DNA of 64,000 nucleotides from Gordionus sp. m RMFG-2023 (GCF_954871325.1 NC_088777.1:3474509-3538508); one strand, 5' to 3'; shown: positions 11,827 to 24,597, counted from the first letter of the stretch. The notes: generated from the letters alone by a model not told the origin. Numbers and translations: made by a program.

Positions 11827-13056
11827 ATAAGATGTGATGGAATATATTGATTTGATAAACAATTCATCAAACCAAACAACTGCAAAAGATTCATTTGTGA
11901 TACTTAAAATCAAAGCCAAAAATTCTCTCGACTTAATACCATGTGCAAATGAGAAAATTTTTATCAGATACAATTCCAGAAGATGATACGAGCAAGGACA
12001 ACTTCTTCTTATAGATAAATTGAAATTGAATAGATGTGATATATTAAATCTCTCAATATCGATAATAATATATGAGACTTACACAAAGTAATCTAAATTC
12101 AAAATCACCCACCCTTTAAGTAATACAATTATACTCTCAGGTATTGGCTTTTTTTTGTCCAACTCTTTTTCTTAGCTCATAGATGTTTAAGCAACAGTTT
12201 TCGGTATGCTGTGGGTACAAGTATGTTCGGCTTGCCCAAAAAGCTTATAGGGCTCTTCATTCTTTTATTTTCACTTGAATTAATTTATTTCCAGTTAGAT
12301 GGACGTCTGTTTAACCTTCAGGGTTTAAGAGCAAAAGGGCTATAAATCAAGTATCACATAAAAATAAAAAATCGCATCATTTTTGATGCGATTTTTTAAT
12401 GAAACTGAGAAACAAAGAATAACTTTTTAGTACGGATAAAATACATGCATACCTACATAGTAGAACGTTAGCATTTTTCCCTTTTCATAATCATTAAGGG
12501 TTCTTAATAAATGTTTTATCGAAAATAAAGTTGTATCAGCATAACGAAAATGTACTATAATAAAATAGGATAGAAGGGAATTTTTATCATGGGTGTCACA
12601 TTAGAAAAGACAAGGTGGGTTATAAGTTTAATATATACCCATATGTTATTTTTCTAAACCTACATAGGTTTGTATTCCAAAAAAAATAATTTTCATCATA
12701 AACGTTTATTAGAAACATGGGAGTTGACCCATGTATTTTATATATATTCAAAATGAAAAATATATATTAATTTTGTCAATTTTTATTGAAAATCTAAAAT
12801 TAATAATTTTTTTAATATATAAAATATGTAATAAAAATGTTTATAATTTTTTTTATTTAAATATTTTAAATCTAAAAAGTTTATAAATAAAATATTATGA
12901 CATTGACACTATTATTTTCCAGAAAATATTTTTAAAAAAATGTATATTTTTATAAAAGGTAAAAATTACTTTGAATTTTATTTTTTTTTAAAAAAATACT
13001 ATGTTTAATTTTGGTTTTGATCTCAATCTTTGATGAGATAAAATTTGTTTTGTCAG
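11827..13056. other. No gene seen
   Basis: AT-rich, without a coding stretch I can support. It holds one notable hairpin (12365-12398). The 5' exon or promoter of the broken lipase copy should lie here but was not recognised. Confidence 0.4.
12365..12398. other. Perfect 15-bp hairpin with TTTT loop
   Basis: Arms TAAAAAATCGCATCA and its exact complement, separated by four T. It looks like a bacterial intrinsic terminator but sits in eukaryotic DNA with no gene ending beside it. Confidence 0.8.
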
Positions 13057-13479
13057 GAATCCCATACGACTTCAATGACACAAATGAGAGTTATTTTAAT
13101 TACATTTCTACAGATTCTGAGATATCTATGACTTCGGTATTGAAACTTAAATATCTTTTTTTTTATTAATTTTTAAATGTTACTTTAACAGGCGCTTAGC
13201 TAGCGAAGTAGGGGTTAGGCTCGAGCAGAAATCTTCCCTTAACAAAATCTTGTAAAAAATATATAAGTATTTAGGAATTGGGATTGCAAAGTATTCTATT
13301 TCAAATAGGTCATATTATATTCCTTTAAATTTTAACAAAAAATCTAAAATTAATTTTAATAATTCTTCCTCCTGTTATTTTATTCCACACAAATTTTATG
13401 TATATTTTAAAACCATAAACACTGTTAGATTTGAGAAAATTTTATCAACCAAAAAAAAATTCCATTTAATTTATTACTA

Positions 13480-14042
13480 ACAAGTATGATATGGCAAAAT
13501 ATACAAATATTTCTGACACTTCTTATGCTATAAGAAGAAATAAATTGCAAGTCTTCTACATCAAGTTGTTATAGCTATTTATGGGTCTAGAATAGCCTAT
13601 TTTGTCCTTGGTGAAATATCAGAAGGGCCTCAACCAGATATTTCACCTGAAACGGACACATTGTTCGACCCAATTACGACAGCCATTTTTGCTTTGGAAA
13701 TATATTAATATATGGAATTACATGAAAATTTTATGCAATATTATTTCAAAAAAATGATATAGATTTGGCTGAGGTTATGAAAAATCGCGACTATTATTAT
13801 ATTAAACCTTAGAAAATTAAGAAATAATATCGACCAAGAATTTCACTTATATATGATTTTTTCACATCCCTCTACTTGCTAAACAAACAAATCTTTTCAA
13901 TATATAACATAGACAAAATTGAAGTTTATTATGATTTACATACCAGTTTATATATCTATCCCCGTAGTCAAATGGTATACGTAAGCCCACCCGAACAAAA
14001 TAATATGATTATCTGGCCCGGAATAAAAATAAATGACAAAAG
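13480..14042 (+). other. Unassigned exon-like fragments inside the broken lipase
   Basis: Two stretches look more coding than their surroundings. About 13560-13710 reads GEISEGPQPDISPETDTLF plus flanks. 13913-13980 reads YYDLHTSLYIYPRSQMVY and is followed by a good donor GTAAGC (or it continues to 14042 before GTAGGT). Neither matches lipase. They could be remnants of an inserted gene or transposon; I do not recognise a family. Confidence 0.3.
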
Positions 14043-14593
14043 GTAGGTTGTTATTTTTTTGAAGGAGTTGATGAGATAAGCTCTGGATCAAAGAATTAGA
14101 CCTTGGCAGGTTGTTGATAAATCATTTAGGGGATCGATTAAAATTAATATTTATAATAATATATGACTTCAAACTTGAAAATTAACAGAGGCGTATCCTT
14201 ATAAAATTTTGAAATGACATTGTACAATTATATTTTTCACTTTGTTTGCAAATTGTGACAAGCCGAATTGAAGGAAAAACTGATGATTAGTCGAATTGTA
14301 GTAAAAACATTATAAATTGATTAATTTTACAAAGATTTCATATTTCTATAGATAAAAATTGGATCTTATCAAAGTGATCATCTTATAAAAATTGCTAAGA
14401 AGCAATTCACCCTAAAAATTAATTCAGTTTGAAATAATATTATGGCAATCTTGTTAATATGATACCTTTATATAATGGCGGTCACTTGTTCTAGAGATCC
14501 TAAAGAAAGCTTTCTAAGTTTTATAAGCATCAACAAATAATAAGAATAATCTTCTTAAAATGGGTTTGACACTTTGTAAAAGTTATTAGTTTG

Positions 14594-14934
14594 CAGTGGC
14601 GTAGCTAGGAATTTTCCTTAGAGGGGGTCCATACATATAAAAGCTGGGGGGCTTCTTACAAATCATAACCATATCTTCGATAATATATAATAAATATATT
14701 TTTTAAATGCATCAATAATATGTTATTGTAATTTAGTAGATTATTCTCAATTACTTTATAATAATACTATCCAGAATAATTTCAATAGTAATATAATATC
14801 CTTCCACAAACATCATAACCAGAAAAATATAATTCATATAAAATCACTTTTAAGTCTTTTGAACGTATAATCTAAAAAAAAATTTTGCTCTGGGAGGGGT
14901 AAACCCGAAAACCACCCCCGTAGCTACGCCATTG
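14594..14934. mobile_element. Non-autonomous hAT element (341 bp) with 8-bp target-site duplication
   Basis: Terminal inverted repeats CAGTGGCGTAGCTA... and ...TAGCTACGCCATTG are flanked by identical 8-bp copies of TTAGTTTG (14586-14593 and 14935-14942). CA-ended TIRs with an 8-bp duplication are the hAT signature. The interior is AT-rich with a GC-richer rim and no coding capacity. It lies in intron 1 of the broken lipase. Confidence 0.92.
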
Positions 14935-15732
14935 TTAGTTTGTCATGTTTTCTTTAACCAAATCTCTTATCAAATAAGATGTGATACAAAATTTGCATAT
15001 CAATACATCATTCAATTTTTGTCAATATAATATCAAACAATATAAATTTTCTCTTAAAATAAAAATATAAAAAATTCCGCCCTAAGAAATTTTGCGAGAT
15101 TGAAATTATACTTTTATGAAGTAAAATTGACATTTACTAAATTATCTTACAAATAAATATGGGACGATTATAAAATAAAAAAAAATCAAATGAATGTATT
15201 AGGCAGAGATGATAACATCCAAGGATTATCCTTACGAAAATTATGAAATCGTTGCGGAAGATGGATTCTTCCTGCAATTACATAGAATTCCATTCGGTAA
15301 AAATCTGAAAAATACGGAAGCCTCAGTTTACTTGCAACATGGATTACTCAGCACATCGTGCGATTTCTTAATGAATTTGGAAAACCAGAGTCTAGGTAGT
15401 TTAGATGATTAAATATATTAAAAAATCTGAATTCTAAATGAAAAAAAAATAAATATTGTATATAATGATGAGTGGGTGTTAGCTGGTGGAACCGTTAACC
15501 GCAAAAATAAATAATAAATAGTTATAAGCCCCACCCTACCCCTCCCGCCAAAGAAAACTCAAATCTCTTCTCAACTTATTGAAAAAATTTTGCGTCATAT
15601 TATAAAAAAATAAATGTCACGACATACAATATGTCCTCCTAATCATTGTATACTAATTTTTTTCAACTTCCAATCATTTGTTCAGGGTGTTTTATTGTGG
15701 GAATTTTAATTTAATGAAAATTTTAATTCTCC

Positions 15733-15880
15733 TTTAAATTAGACTAACCCAATATTTTGGCCAAAAATTATTAAGCATGGCTGGAGATTTTGCTTATAAA
15801 TGGCACAAAGGTTTGGACATCTATTAATAAAATTTAGAAGCCTGCGAAAAATTAATTTGGCTAAAATTCATAAAATTTTC
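15733..15880. mobile_element. Foldback MITE family copy
   Basis: GACTAACCCAATATTTTGGCC at the left and an inverted AATTTGGCTAAAATT at the right, with the central word GGTTTGGACATCTATTAAT shared with the copy at 11660. It sits in the intron between two broken-lipase exons. Confidence 0.65.
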
Positions 15881-16610
15881 AAATATAGGTTAGGGGAAGG
15901 GGGGTGGGGTGATTATCTCTTCCTGGTAAAATTCTTTAGGTTCTCATAAATTTTAATTTGTCAGTAAAAATTATCCACATACATATACTGATAATATTTT
16001 TTTTTAAGCTTTGACGAGATTGCAAAATACGATATTCCAGCTATCATCAATTTTATCATTAAAAAAGCTAACAGAGATTACATATTACGTGGGACATTCT
16101 CAGGGGACTACGGTAGCATTCTCGATTTTATCTCAGAATCCTAAGATGGCCAGCAAAGTTAGGATACTTTTTGCCCTAGCCCCCGTGGCCTACTTAAAAC
16201 ATATCACATCCCCCATCAGATATTTAGCACCTCTGACATTATCTCGAGATCTTATAACCGTAATGTTAGGTACATTGTGTTAAAGTTATATTTTATACAC
16301 TGTATAAGATTAACAGTTGAAAATAACTATTATGTTAGAAAATTTGAAAATTTTCACTTTTGAATAAAAAAATTAATTCTCATTATTATGTTGATTATCT
16401 CGTTAATCTCATAGTTTAACATAATGTTTGTTAGAACTTTTTTTTTATTCTAAAAGAATATTTGATTATTCAAGGTGATAAAGAATTTATCCCCAGTAAC
16501 TCTATAATAAAGTGGTTGGCCAAGTTTGCATGTCCAAATAAAAAGGTGATAAATTTTTCCCCAATTTGCTGTATTTGATTGGAGGTACAGATACAAAAAA
16601 ATTCAATCAA

Positions 16611-17364
16611 GTAAATATATTTTTGAAATTGATTTATCATTACCCTAAAGAGAAATTATTTTTTCACTTTTTTATTAATTAATTAATTACTAAAGAAAGG
16701 ATGGGATGGTTGGAATTCTTCCTGCTAAAATGGAACATAAATATCAGCATTCACCCTTTCATTACAAGAAACTTTATTTAAAATACAATACCATATCTTT
16801 CATTCCATTTATACATGCCAAATATCTGCAATAAACAGGTTTTAAACCCCCCAATAACTCATTGCGTTATAAAAATTTTAACCTTTCCTCCCACCTCTCA
16901 CCAGCTCATAAATTTAAAAAAAATTTAACCATCCTACCAGATGATATTATTTGAAATTTAGTTTAGCTTGTCTACTCGTTTATTAAAAATTTAGTATTTA
17001 GGGCAAAATCTACCACCCTTTAGGGTTAGGTACTCTTAGTTTTTCTAAGAGTGGGGACAGCTTGTTTTGGTAAAAATTTGACGCACTTTCATCCTTGTTT
17101 ACCTTGGTTATTTAATAACTTCTTACAGAAGGGGGGGGGGGTGTATATTAATTTTTTTTTGTACGTGTATTTTTGTCTCCAACCCCAATAACCAAGGGTA
17201 AGCAAGGAGGAAAGTGCATATATCCTTTAGGAGTGCGTCTCACTCTTCGCAGTATAGTAATTTTAGAAATATGCAACGTCACCCCTTTTTAACCGCATCC
17301 TCGTTAAAACTCTTATTTTGTATTTTATCGAATCCTCCATTATATTTTTTTTAACTCTCACGAC
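16611..17364. other. No gene seen
   Basis: The last two exons of the lipase copy were looked for here and not found. The stretch holds a poly-G run at about 17129-17140 and otherwise unstructured AT-rich sequence. Confidence 0.45.
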
Positions 17365-17760
17365 CTTCATGGGCCGGGCCGACCCGAATGGACCTAATAT
17401 CATATTTTCTAGCGGGTCAGGGGCGGGTCTGGGTTTTTAATAAGTTTTTTTTAATGGACTTCAGCCCGAAATTATTATATTTTAATTTAGATTATTTAAA
17501 AAAAACGGTTGCTAATTTAAAGAAATATTTGCCCTTTTTTTATTTCTTATAATAATAAATTTTCAGTATTGTAAACAAAACGATTGCCTAAAATATATTT
17601 AAATATTGTTATTTTTCATTAAATAAAAAATAATAATTAAATTTTTGTATAATGGGCTTGGGGCCGGACTTGGAAAATTTTTAGTGAAACTTATTATGGG
17701 CATGGTCCTAGTTTGGGAATTTTTTTTAACATTAAATATGGGCAGGGGGGCTTGGATTTA
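17365..17760. mobile_element. GC-rich dispersed element (GGGCCGGGCC family)
   Basis: The left rim GGGCCGGGCCGACCCGAATG and right rim with GGGCTTGGGGCCGGAC and GGGCATGGTCC surround an AT-rich core that includes a TTTATT-rich tract. Layout and vocabulary match the islands at 8655 and 23105. Probably a non-autonomous hAT-like element; termini and target duplication were not resolved. Confidence 0.5.
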
Positions 17761-18124
17761 AGATTATAACGATTAATGGTTAATTTGTCGGCTTTTACCA
17801 AATTGCTATCTTAGTTATCCTTATTTATATTAAGATTTTTTTATCATGCCATAATGGTATTGAATTTAAGTGAGTTTTTGAGGGTTCATAATTTAGCAGT
17901 TCCTTCTTCGCAGCTAAGCATTTTTCACAATTGCTTTATCCCTTTTTTGTCTAAATTTTGAACAACTAATGAGTGAATAGATATTTTTGTAACTAATATT
18001 TTTAATATGTTATCTTGTTTATTAAATTTTGTATAATTCATTCAGAACCAAATGTTATTTAGTGGATTAAAATTTATCAACTAGTAATTTATTTTCAAAT
18101 ATTGAGGTCGGATAAGCTTGTGGT

Positions 18125-18223
18125 GATCATTTATTGAGGGAAAGAATTTTTTTTTCGAGGGATAAGGTTTGAGGGCCAAAAAAATTTAGGGTGCTCTCCC
18201 TATAGGGCCTGCTCCGTGGCTAC
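18125..18223. mobile_element. Possible solitary end of a hAT-like element
   Basis: The right rim CTCCGTGGCTACGGCCCTG, read inversely, begins CAGGGCCGTAGCCACGG. This resembles the CAGGGxCGTAGC ends of widespread non-autonomous hAT elements. No convincing left end was found. Confidence 0.35.
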
Positions 18224-18461
18224 GGCCCTGATTTTCTATCTGTAGAATCTGTCCACTAAACTATAATATTTTTACTTGTAATAGATAAAAAACCTTTTTA
18301 GTTGACTTTAGTGATACCCAAAAACTCTGGTGTTCGTAACAACTTATAAGTCGAAGCCAACTCACTATCAGATTGCACACTTCTATCACGAATGGGTAGG
18401 GGGGGGGGGGTATTTGTTTATTCCAAAATATGCCGCCTATTTATTTAAGCTTATACCAAAG

Positions 18462-18557
18462 AAAGGAAGGAAGGAAGGAAGGAAGGAAGGAAGGAAGGAA
18501 GGAAGGAAGGAAGGAAGGAAGGAAGGAAGGAAGGAAGGAAGGAAGGAAGGAAAGATA
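18462..18557. repeat. (GGAA)n microsatellite
   Basis: An uninterrupted GGAA array of about 22 units, then a (GAAA)-type tail. It creates a spurious GRKE-repeat reading frame. A 10-base poly-G run lies about 60 bp upstream. Confidence 0.97.
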
Positions 18558-18599
18558 GAAAGAAAGAAAGAATTAAAAAAAGAAAGGAATAAATAAATA

Positions 18600-19576
18600 C
18601 CTGTCATTTAACCCAGGGCACCTCTAGGAGTGTACTGATGTTCCTAAGTGTATCAATATGCCCTGATTTCTCCTATTTATATAAATATTCATGGAGAATT
18701 TGAATATTAGCAAAATAATTTCTAATATTTATGAAAAAATGTTTTATTTTTGAATATCTAAATAATTTAAGAAAATACAAATAATATTAAATAGTAAAAT
18801 CGAATTGAATTAAATAGAATAGGTAGGTTTATAAAAGACATAAAAATTGACCCTTTTATTTTTGACCAGATTATTAAAAAAAATTATTTTCAACTTATTT
18901 AATTGAATTTCGTAATCATAAATGGAACATGATGCCTTTGTTGTAATGCATTAGCTATAATGAACTTATAAAATTAATACGGTATTAAAAAAATTTTCCA
19001 GGCTAATAATGAGACTAGGAAGGATTACAGTTAGGGAGCACATGTATCTTTATAAGATTTAGTTGGATTCCTCTCTGTGAGTATCTTATTAAAACAATAG
19101 ATGATAAAGTTATATTCACGCACATGGGAAACGTGAAGGAATGTTTAAATAAAAATACATAATAATCATGATAAATAGGATAGAAAGAACAATGTTTTAA
19201 AATTGCTTAACCCATTGTTAAGATTAATCCATTCAAGAAATATATGCATAATAAATTTAGTGAGATTTCATTTAATATTTTGTTAATCTAAAAAAAATTA
19301 TAAATTATGAAGATATTCATAAACAACTTTTAGATTTTATTATATAAATATAAAAGAATGAACTTTTAAATTTTAATTAAAATAGTGTTAAACTTTATTT
19401 TTTTAAACAACTTTAAAATTAAATAATGGGAATGGTGATACGATTATATTAAATTTTATTTTAATCCGGGGAAAAATAATTTTTATTTTCTTTAAAGTTG
19501 AATTATAAGTCTGATTTACTTATAGAGACACTAGAGACAAAATAGGACTGAAAAATTGCAACAATAATACAACACA
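18600..19576. other. Upstream flank of the lipase gene; no gene seen
   Basis: AT-rich without exons. The lipase promoter should lie in the last few hundred bases, but no clear TATA box or initiator could be singled out among many TATA-like words. Confidence 0.4.
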
Positions 19577-22500
19577 ATGATTATACCAATTTTGTTGTTG
19601 ATTCATCTTTTAAATGGGATAAAAATTGCGCAGAATGCTTATCTAGAAAGCCAGAAAACGGATTCATACAGTTACTACAATGGTGCAAATTTAGGAAAAT
19701 TTTTTGGTGGGATTCCAACAGACCCAGAGATAACTATGTCTCCAGTAAATTTAATTTTTCTTAATAAATTTAAAAAAAAAATGCTTGTCGTAGGGAGAGA
19801 TAATAAGAGCCAGAGGCTATACTTATGAAAATTATGAAGTTGAAACGGAAGATGGATTTATCCTGCAATTACATAGAATTCCGTTCGGCAGAACAAAGAA
19901 CGATTCAACAGCCGCGATAGCCTCCGTTTACTTGCAGCACGGTTTGCAATGCTCGTCTTGCGACTTCCTGCTCAATTTAGAAAACCAGAGTTTAGGTTAG
20001 GGAATAGGGATAATTGAATGAACTTCATATAGTTATGTAATGAATCATTACTTTCCATTATACTTTTGTATTTACGTACATGTCCAGGGGTTAGGTTAAA
20101 GGGGTTTGAACCGTTAAACCTAACTACGCTTTTAAAACTGAACCAAAATTTAATAACGTTTTTACTATTTTAAAAGCGTATATTTTAGCCGAAAATGGTT
20201 TCGATGTTTGGTTGGGCGACATAAGGGGTAACACGTATTCCAGGAAACATAAAACGTTTACGTCAGAGGACGACGAATTTTGGGATTGGAGGTATATTAT
20301 AATTTGCTCTATTTTTTTTCTCAAATTTTTTTAGAATAAAATTTATAAAAAGAAATTGGGAGATATGAATTAAATATTTATAATTTAAGATTCCAACCAT
20401 GGTAAGCTCACACTTGCCCCATGTTTTTTAGAAATAATTTTCTTCTCACACTTATTGTACACGCTTGCCATTTTTTTTAAAATTATTTTGCCCGCTAATA
20501 ACATATCTCGAAGCTTCGATGAAATGGCTAGATACGATATCCCGGCGTTCATCAATTTCATCCTCAAAAAAACGAGCCGAGAATACTTGTACTACGTAGG
20601 GCATTCCCAGGGAACCATGGTGGCATTCGCACATTTCTCCCAGAATCCTAAGATTTCTTGGAAGGTCAAAATGTTTTTCGCGCTGGCGCCCGTAGCCTAC
20701 TTGAAAGAAATCAAATCTCCCATGAGAATGATAGCGCTTATGTCACGGACCTTGAAACTCATAAACGACATGTTCGGTATATTTTGAATAAATAATACAT
20801 CGCATTATATATATATTTTATTACTTGTAAATTTCGTAATTAAATCAATCTTATAAAAGAAAATTCTGATTTAAATCGATACAAAGATTCTCACCCCCCC
20901 CCCACCCTCAAAAAAATAAAATAAAATCCATTCTAAATTTTTATTGGATACCTGGATACCAAAACTCTTCTACATTTTATTAGAATAAGGTCAGAACCGA
21001 CTAATTTCATAATAACTAATGATGCAGGAAGACTTCAATAAAATATTATACAATATATATCGTTATTTAAGGTAGCAGAAAATTTATGCCTAAGAACGCT
21101 TTATTAGAATGGATGGCCGCGTCTGTCTGTCCCCAAGATATAGAGCTCTGCGCCAATATGCTATATTTAATTGGAGGTCCAGAGACGGGAAATTTTAATA
21201 AAGTTTAAACAAAAAACTATAATATTTTTTTAACTCAAATTTATAGGTCTCACATAAAAATTTCATATATCAATTCTTTTAAATTTCGAAATATTCACTA
21301 ATATAATAATATCAAAGCATATATGTAAGTTTCTTTGAGGATGTTATACATCTTGCAAAATATTTGCCTATTAGTTTTTAAGAATAAAATAGAAAGGGGG
21401 GTCATTCAAGTATTAAATCTGACTTCTCAGTAAACAAAAAAAATATCCCATAATGAGTGAGCTATATAAGCTTGTCCTAGAATTTCCGAAAGTTAGAAAA
21501 TTAAATCAGATTTACAACTTGAAAAGGCAGAATAATTCTTTAAATTTTCTAAAAATCATATCTAACTTCTGATATAATTTTTAGAAATGCTAAATAGATA
21601 TAATAGCTCGCTACATAAGAAAGATACTTACAGGGAGAAACATTTTAAAGGAGAATTTATAATAACTGATATGTATAAACTATGCAATTTTTTACGAGTA
21701 AAGGGTAATAATCTACAGCGTCGTCATGGAGTGAATATGTTTTTTTAGAGGCAGCTAGCTCATGTCCTCTTTAGGAGCCTACCTTTTTACCGATATATGG
21801 AGGGAAAATGGCTTCCCCGCCCGCCCCCTCCTTCATTTTTTTATAAATAAATTACGTGATTATTAAGGAATGAACGATAATTTATTTTTCAAAATGTAGA
21901 GTAAAGTGCCAGTCATATATGGACATTACCCCGCAGGAACGTCGGTTAAAAACATTGCTCATTTTATCCAGGGTATTTTAAATGATGATTTTCGAATGTA
22001 CGATTACGGTTTTTTTAAAAACCTGAAAGAGTATGGAAAGGTAAATTTACGTTAAAATAATGCGATCTCTCCTCCTATTTTAAAAAAAAAATATAGAGGA
22101 GACCGGGGATGGTTGGGACACTTTTCGTTCAAACCTTAATAATTTTAATATTAATGGACTAATCTGAATAATTAAAACATCTTCTGAATCCCAGAAGTAT
22201 AGGCTATTTGAAATAATTAATATATATTTTATGAAGATTATATTTTTTTAGAAAATTGAATTTTAAAAAAAAAATTTTTTTTGTCCCAACTATGACAGAC
22301 TCTGTGTTCGTTGGGACACACATATGTGATAGTTGGGACACTCGTGAAATAGAGGTCTAAATAAATTTAAAAATTTAAAATCAGTAATCCAGTAAGACTA
22401 GAGACTATGACACATATGATTTTAGTGATAATATTGTAATTCATAATCAATAACTATTTTAAAAAAATTTTAGCAAAATTTAGGAAATTTATTTTGGGGA

Positions 22501-24073
22501 AAAAAAAATTGTAAAGAAAAAAATGTAAAAAAAATTTTTTTTTAATCATAAACATAGCGAAAGATTAGTATTTAATTATTCGTTATTCACAATACTAAAT
22601 TAATAATAAAATAATAAAATTGTTTATAAAATGAGCTAAAATGGCGTGTCCCAACTATACTATGACCAATTATGACCGAGCCCACTAACTTTATAAATAT
22701 CATCCAAAATCATATTAATTCATGTTTAATGATTCTGAAAGTTTGCCAGATTGGAAAATAGGGTTTAGTCTTTCCTAAAATTTATTTATTATGATTTTTG
22801 AAGCTTTATTTATAAATATAAACGATAAAGTTTGCAAATATTTTTTATTACTTTTGGTATGCCTAAAACACATTTTCTTCTGTAAAAATTAAAATACAAA
22901 ATATTTTTCAAATCTTTCTTAGCCAATCATGTATGACAAAATTATCTGTGTTAGGCTCAAATTTCCAGTCTTATAAAATAATAGCTCAAATTATAATTAG
23001 AATGTCCTAACGTTCCCCTGTACTCAATGTACCCCGGTCTCCCCTATATATTATGAAAATGGAAGAAAAAATTGTTTAAAAATATATCAGAAATCTAACG
23101 ACCTATCTGCAAGTGGTCCCGTTCGCCACGACCCGGATTTTTCTCGGTCCTGCAGGCCCGACCCGCACGGGCAGCGCCGTATTTTATCGCTATCATCAGC
23201 TATAAAAATTAAAAATAAATGTAACATATTTTTTAAAATAAAAATCGGGGCTGGGCCGTGTAAATAATACCCCTGCAGGTTTCTGATTTTTCTTATAAAA
23301 AAAAATCTTTTCGACCTGGCCCGGATTTTATATTGCCGGTCAGAATTTTTTAATATTTAGGTCCGACCCGGGTATATTTGAAGAAAAAATTAAAATGCGG
23401 CGGGATCCGTGGACCGGGGTCAGGAGGTCTCCGAAATATATGTGCACCATCTCCAAGGCTCGAGACAAAAATAAATCAGCTAAGCCCGGAAAAGCGGAAA
23501 TCATCTTACGGGTTGAAACCTCGAAATTGAGAAGACAATGAACAATAATTATCCTCTAGGCTAAATTTTTTTTATTTTTATTTTCGCGTAGAAACCTATC
23601 TAGAAAAATTTACTATTTTGAGGTTTACATTTTACAATTTAAAAAAAAAAATTAAGTAATAAAGTATTTGAATTTACTTGGCCCCACCCCTTTTTACCCC
23701 AGAATTAAAAAAAAATTTCAAGAATTATTAATCTTATAAAATATATTATTATTTATATTAAGTTATATAATGCTCTAATATAATTATCGCAATGTGTGAA
23801 TGAAAAATCTCTTTTTTTATCAAAAAAAAACAGTCTGAACCACCATCGTACGATATAAGTCAAATGATGGTTCCTACAATGATATTTTGGGGAGTTAAAG
23901 ATTGGTTAGCCGACCCTGAAGACGTGAACAAGTTGATTCCCAAAATTAAAAACTTGTTGGGTAATTATAAATTCGAAAATTCGAATCATTGGGATTTTAT
24001 TTACGGGACAAATGCCGCGAACGATTACTACTCCATCATAGTCAAGACCATGCTAGCTTCAGAAAAGAATTAA
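19577..24073 (+). CDS. Acid lipase, gastric/lysosomal type, complete seven-exon gene
   Basis: Seven exons give an unbroken 419-residue frame: 19577-19744, 19794-19995, 20177-20291, 20514-20776, 21072-21202, 21900-22040 and 23834-24073. All introns are GT-AG and phases agree at every join. The protein opens with a hydrophobic signal peptide ([14 protein letters not shown]), then the alpha/beta-hydrolase lipase N-terminal region ([28 protein letters not shown]), [16 protein letters not shown], the nucleophile elbow [17 protein letters not shown], and the acid and histidine of the triad in DWLADPEDV and NHWDFIYG. Length and motif order fit animal LIPA/LIPF enzymes, which hydrolyse triglycerides or cholesteryl esters in the gut lumen or lysosome; which of these applies cannot be told. 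Intron 6 is large because it holds two inserted elements. A broken copy lies upstream. Confidence 0.93.
22096..23044. mobile_element. 949-bp inverted-repeat DNA element in lipase intron 6
   Basis: It starts GAGGAGACCGGGG and ends with the inverse CCCCGGTCTCCCC, with TATA on both sides as a possible target duplication (TA or TATA). The word GTTGGGACAC or its complement recurs several times inside, near both ends. No transposase frame is visible, so it is non-autonomous. I do not assign a superfamily. Confidence 0.8.
23105..23440. mobile_element. GC-rich dispersed element (GGCCCGACCC family)
   Basis: A GC-rich rim (GCAGGCCCGACCCGCACGGG) and several inverted words such as GGGGCTGGGCC and GACCTGGCCCGG sit in AT-rich intron. 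The same vocabulary occurs at 8655 and 17365. It lies directly after the 949-bp element in the last lipase intron. Confidence 0.45.
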
Positions 24074-24597
24074 AGAACCCTTCTAAATTAGTCAATTTTT
24101 TGTATTACTATTATCTTCATTGTGCAAATTTTTTTTATTCATTTGCATTTATTTCAATGTAAAATTTTATTATCATTTTCTGTACTTTTGGATAGCGATA
24201 TTTCTTTTATTGAATTTTTAAAAATTAAAATATGATATAATTTAAATGTAGACAATCATAATAAAGATTATTTAGTCAATTTAATCTTTTTCCTAGTATG
24301 AACAATTTTTTTTTGCGATGCATAGATGATATCAATTTATATTAACTGTATATTCATATTTTTGATCGTTTGCCTAAAACTTGTGGCAAATGATATGATA
24401 AAAAATTTTTTTAATGCGTTGATTTTTTTAATATATTATATTATATATATACAATATTTTTATTGAATCCATGTATAAATGAAGAAAAAAGGTGTTTAGA
24501 TTAATAACGCATTCTTTGGATGTATAAGGAAATGAAAATTAAAGATTAGTAAATATATATATATATATACGGTTATAATTAATATTTATTGATTAAG
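24074..24597. other. Gap between the lipase stop and the first visible ARFGAP exon
   Basis: About 520 bp of AT-rich DNA with no exon seen. The lipase 3' UTR must lie here; several AATAAA-like words are present. The ARFGAP zinc-finger exons are not here. Confidence 0.5.

Larger units (their letters stand above)
13057..16610 (+). pseudogene. Broken acid lipase copy (LIPA/LIPF family)
   Basis: Four exons match the intact lipase downstream: 13057-13136 (ends TDSEISMTS, compare TDPEITMSP), 15203-15395 (lipase N-terminal region, [14 protein letters not shown] and YLQHGLLSTSCDFL), 16009-16269 (FDEIAKYDIP, nucleophile elbow [16 protein letters not shown]) and 16475-16610 (KEFIPSNSIIKWLA). The exon carrying [16 protein letters not shown] is missing, as are the last two exons with the catalytic Asp and His. 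The nucleophile exon is 2 nt shorter than its partner (261 versus 263) just before GHSQGT, and the next exon is 5 nt longer (136 versus 131), so frame is lost in both. Intron 1 has grown to about 2 kb and contains a hAT MITE. I read this as a decayed tandem duplicate of the gene at 19577-24073. Confidence 0.85.

Noticed and set aside
18330-18596. Open frame ending in a GRKE repeat
   Set aside because: It arises from the (GGAA)n microsatellite and a poly-G run.
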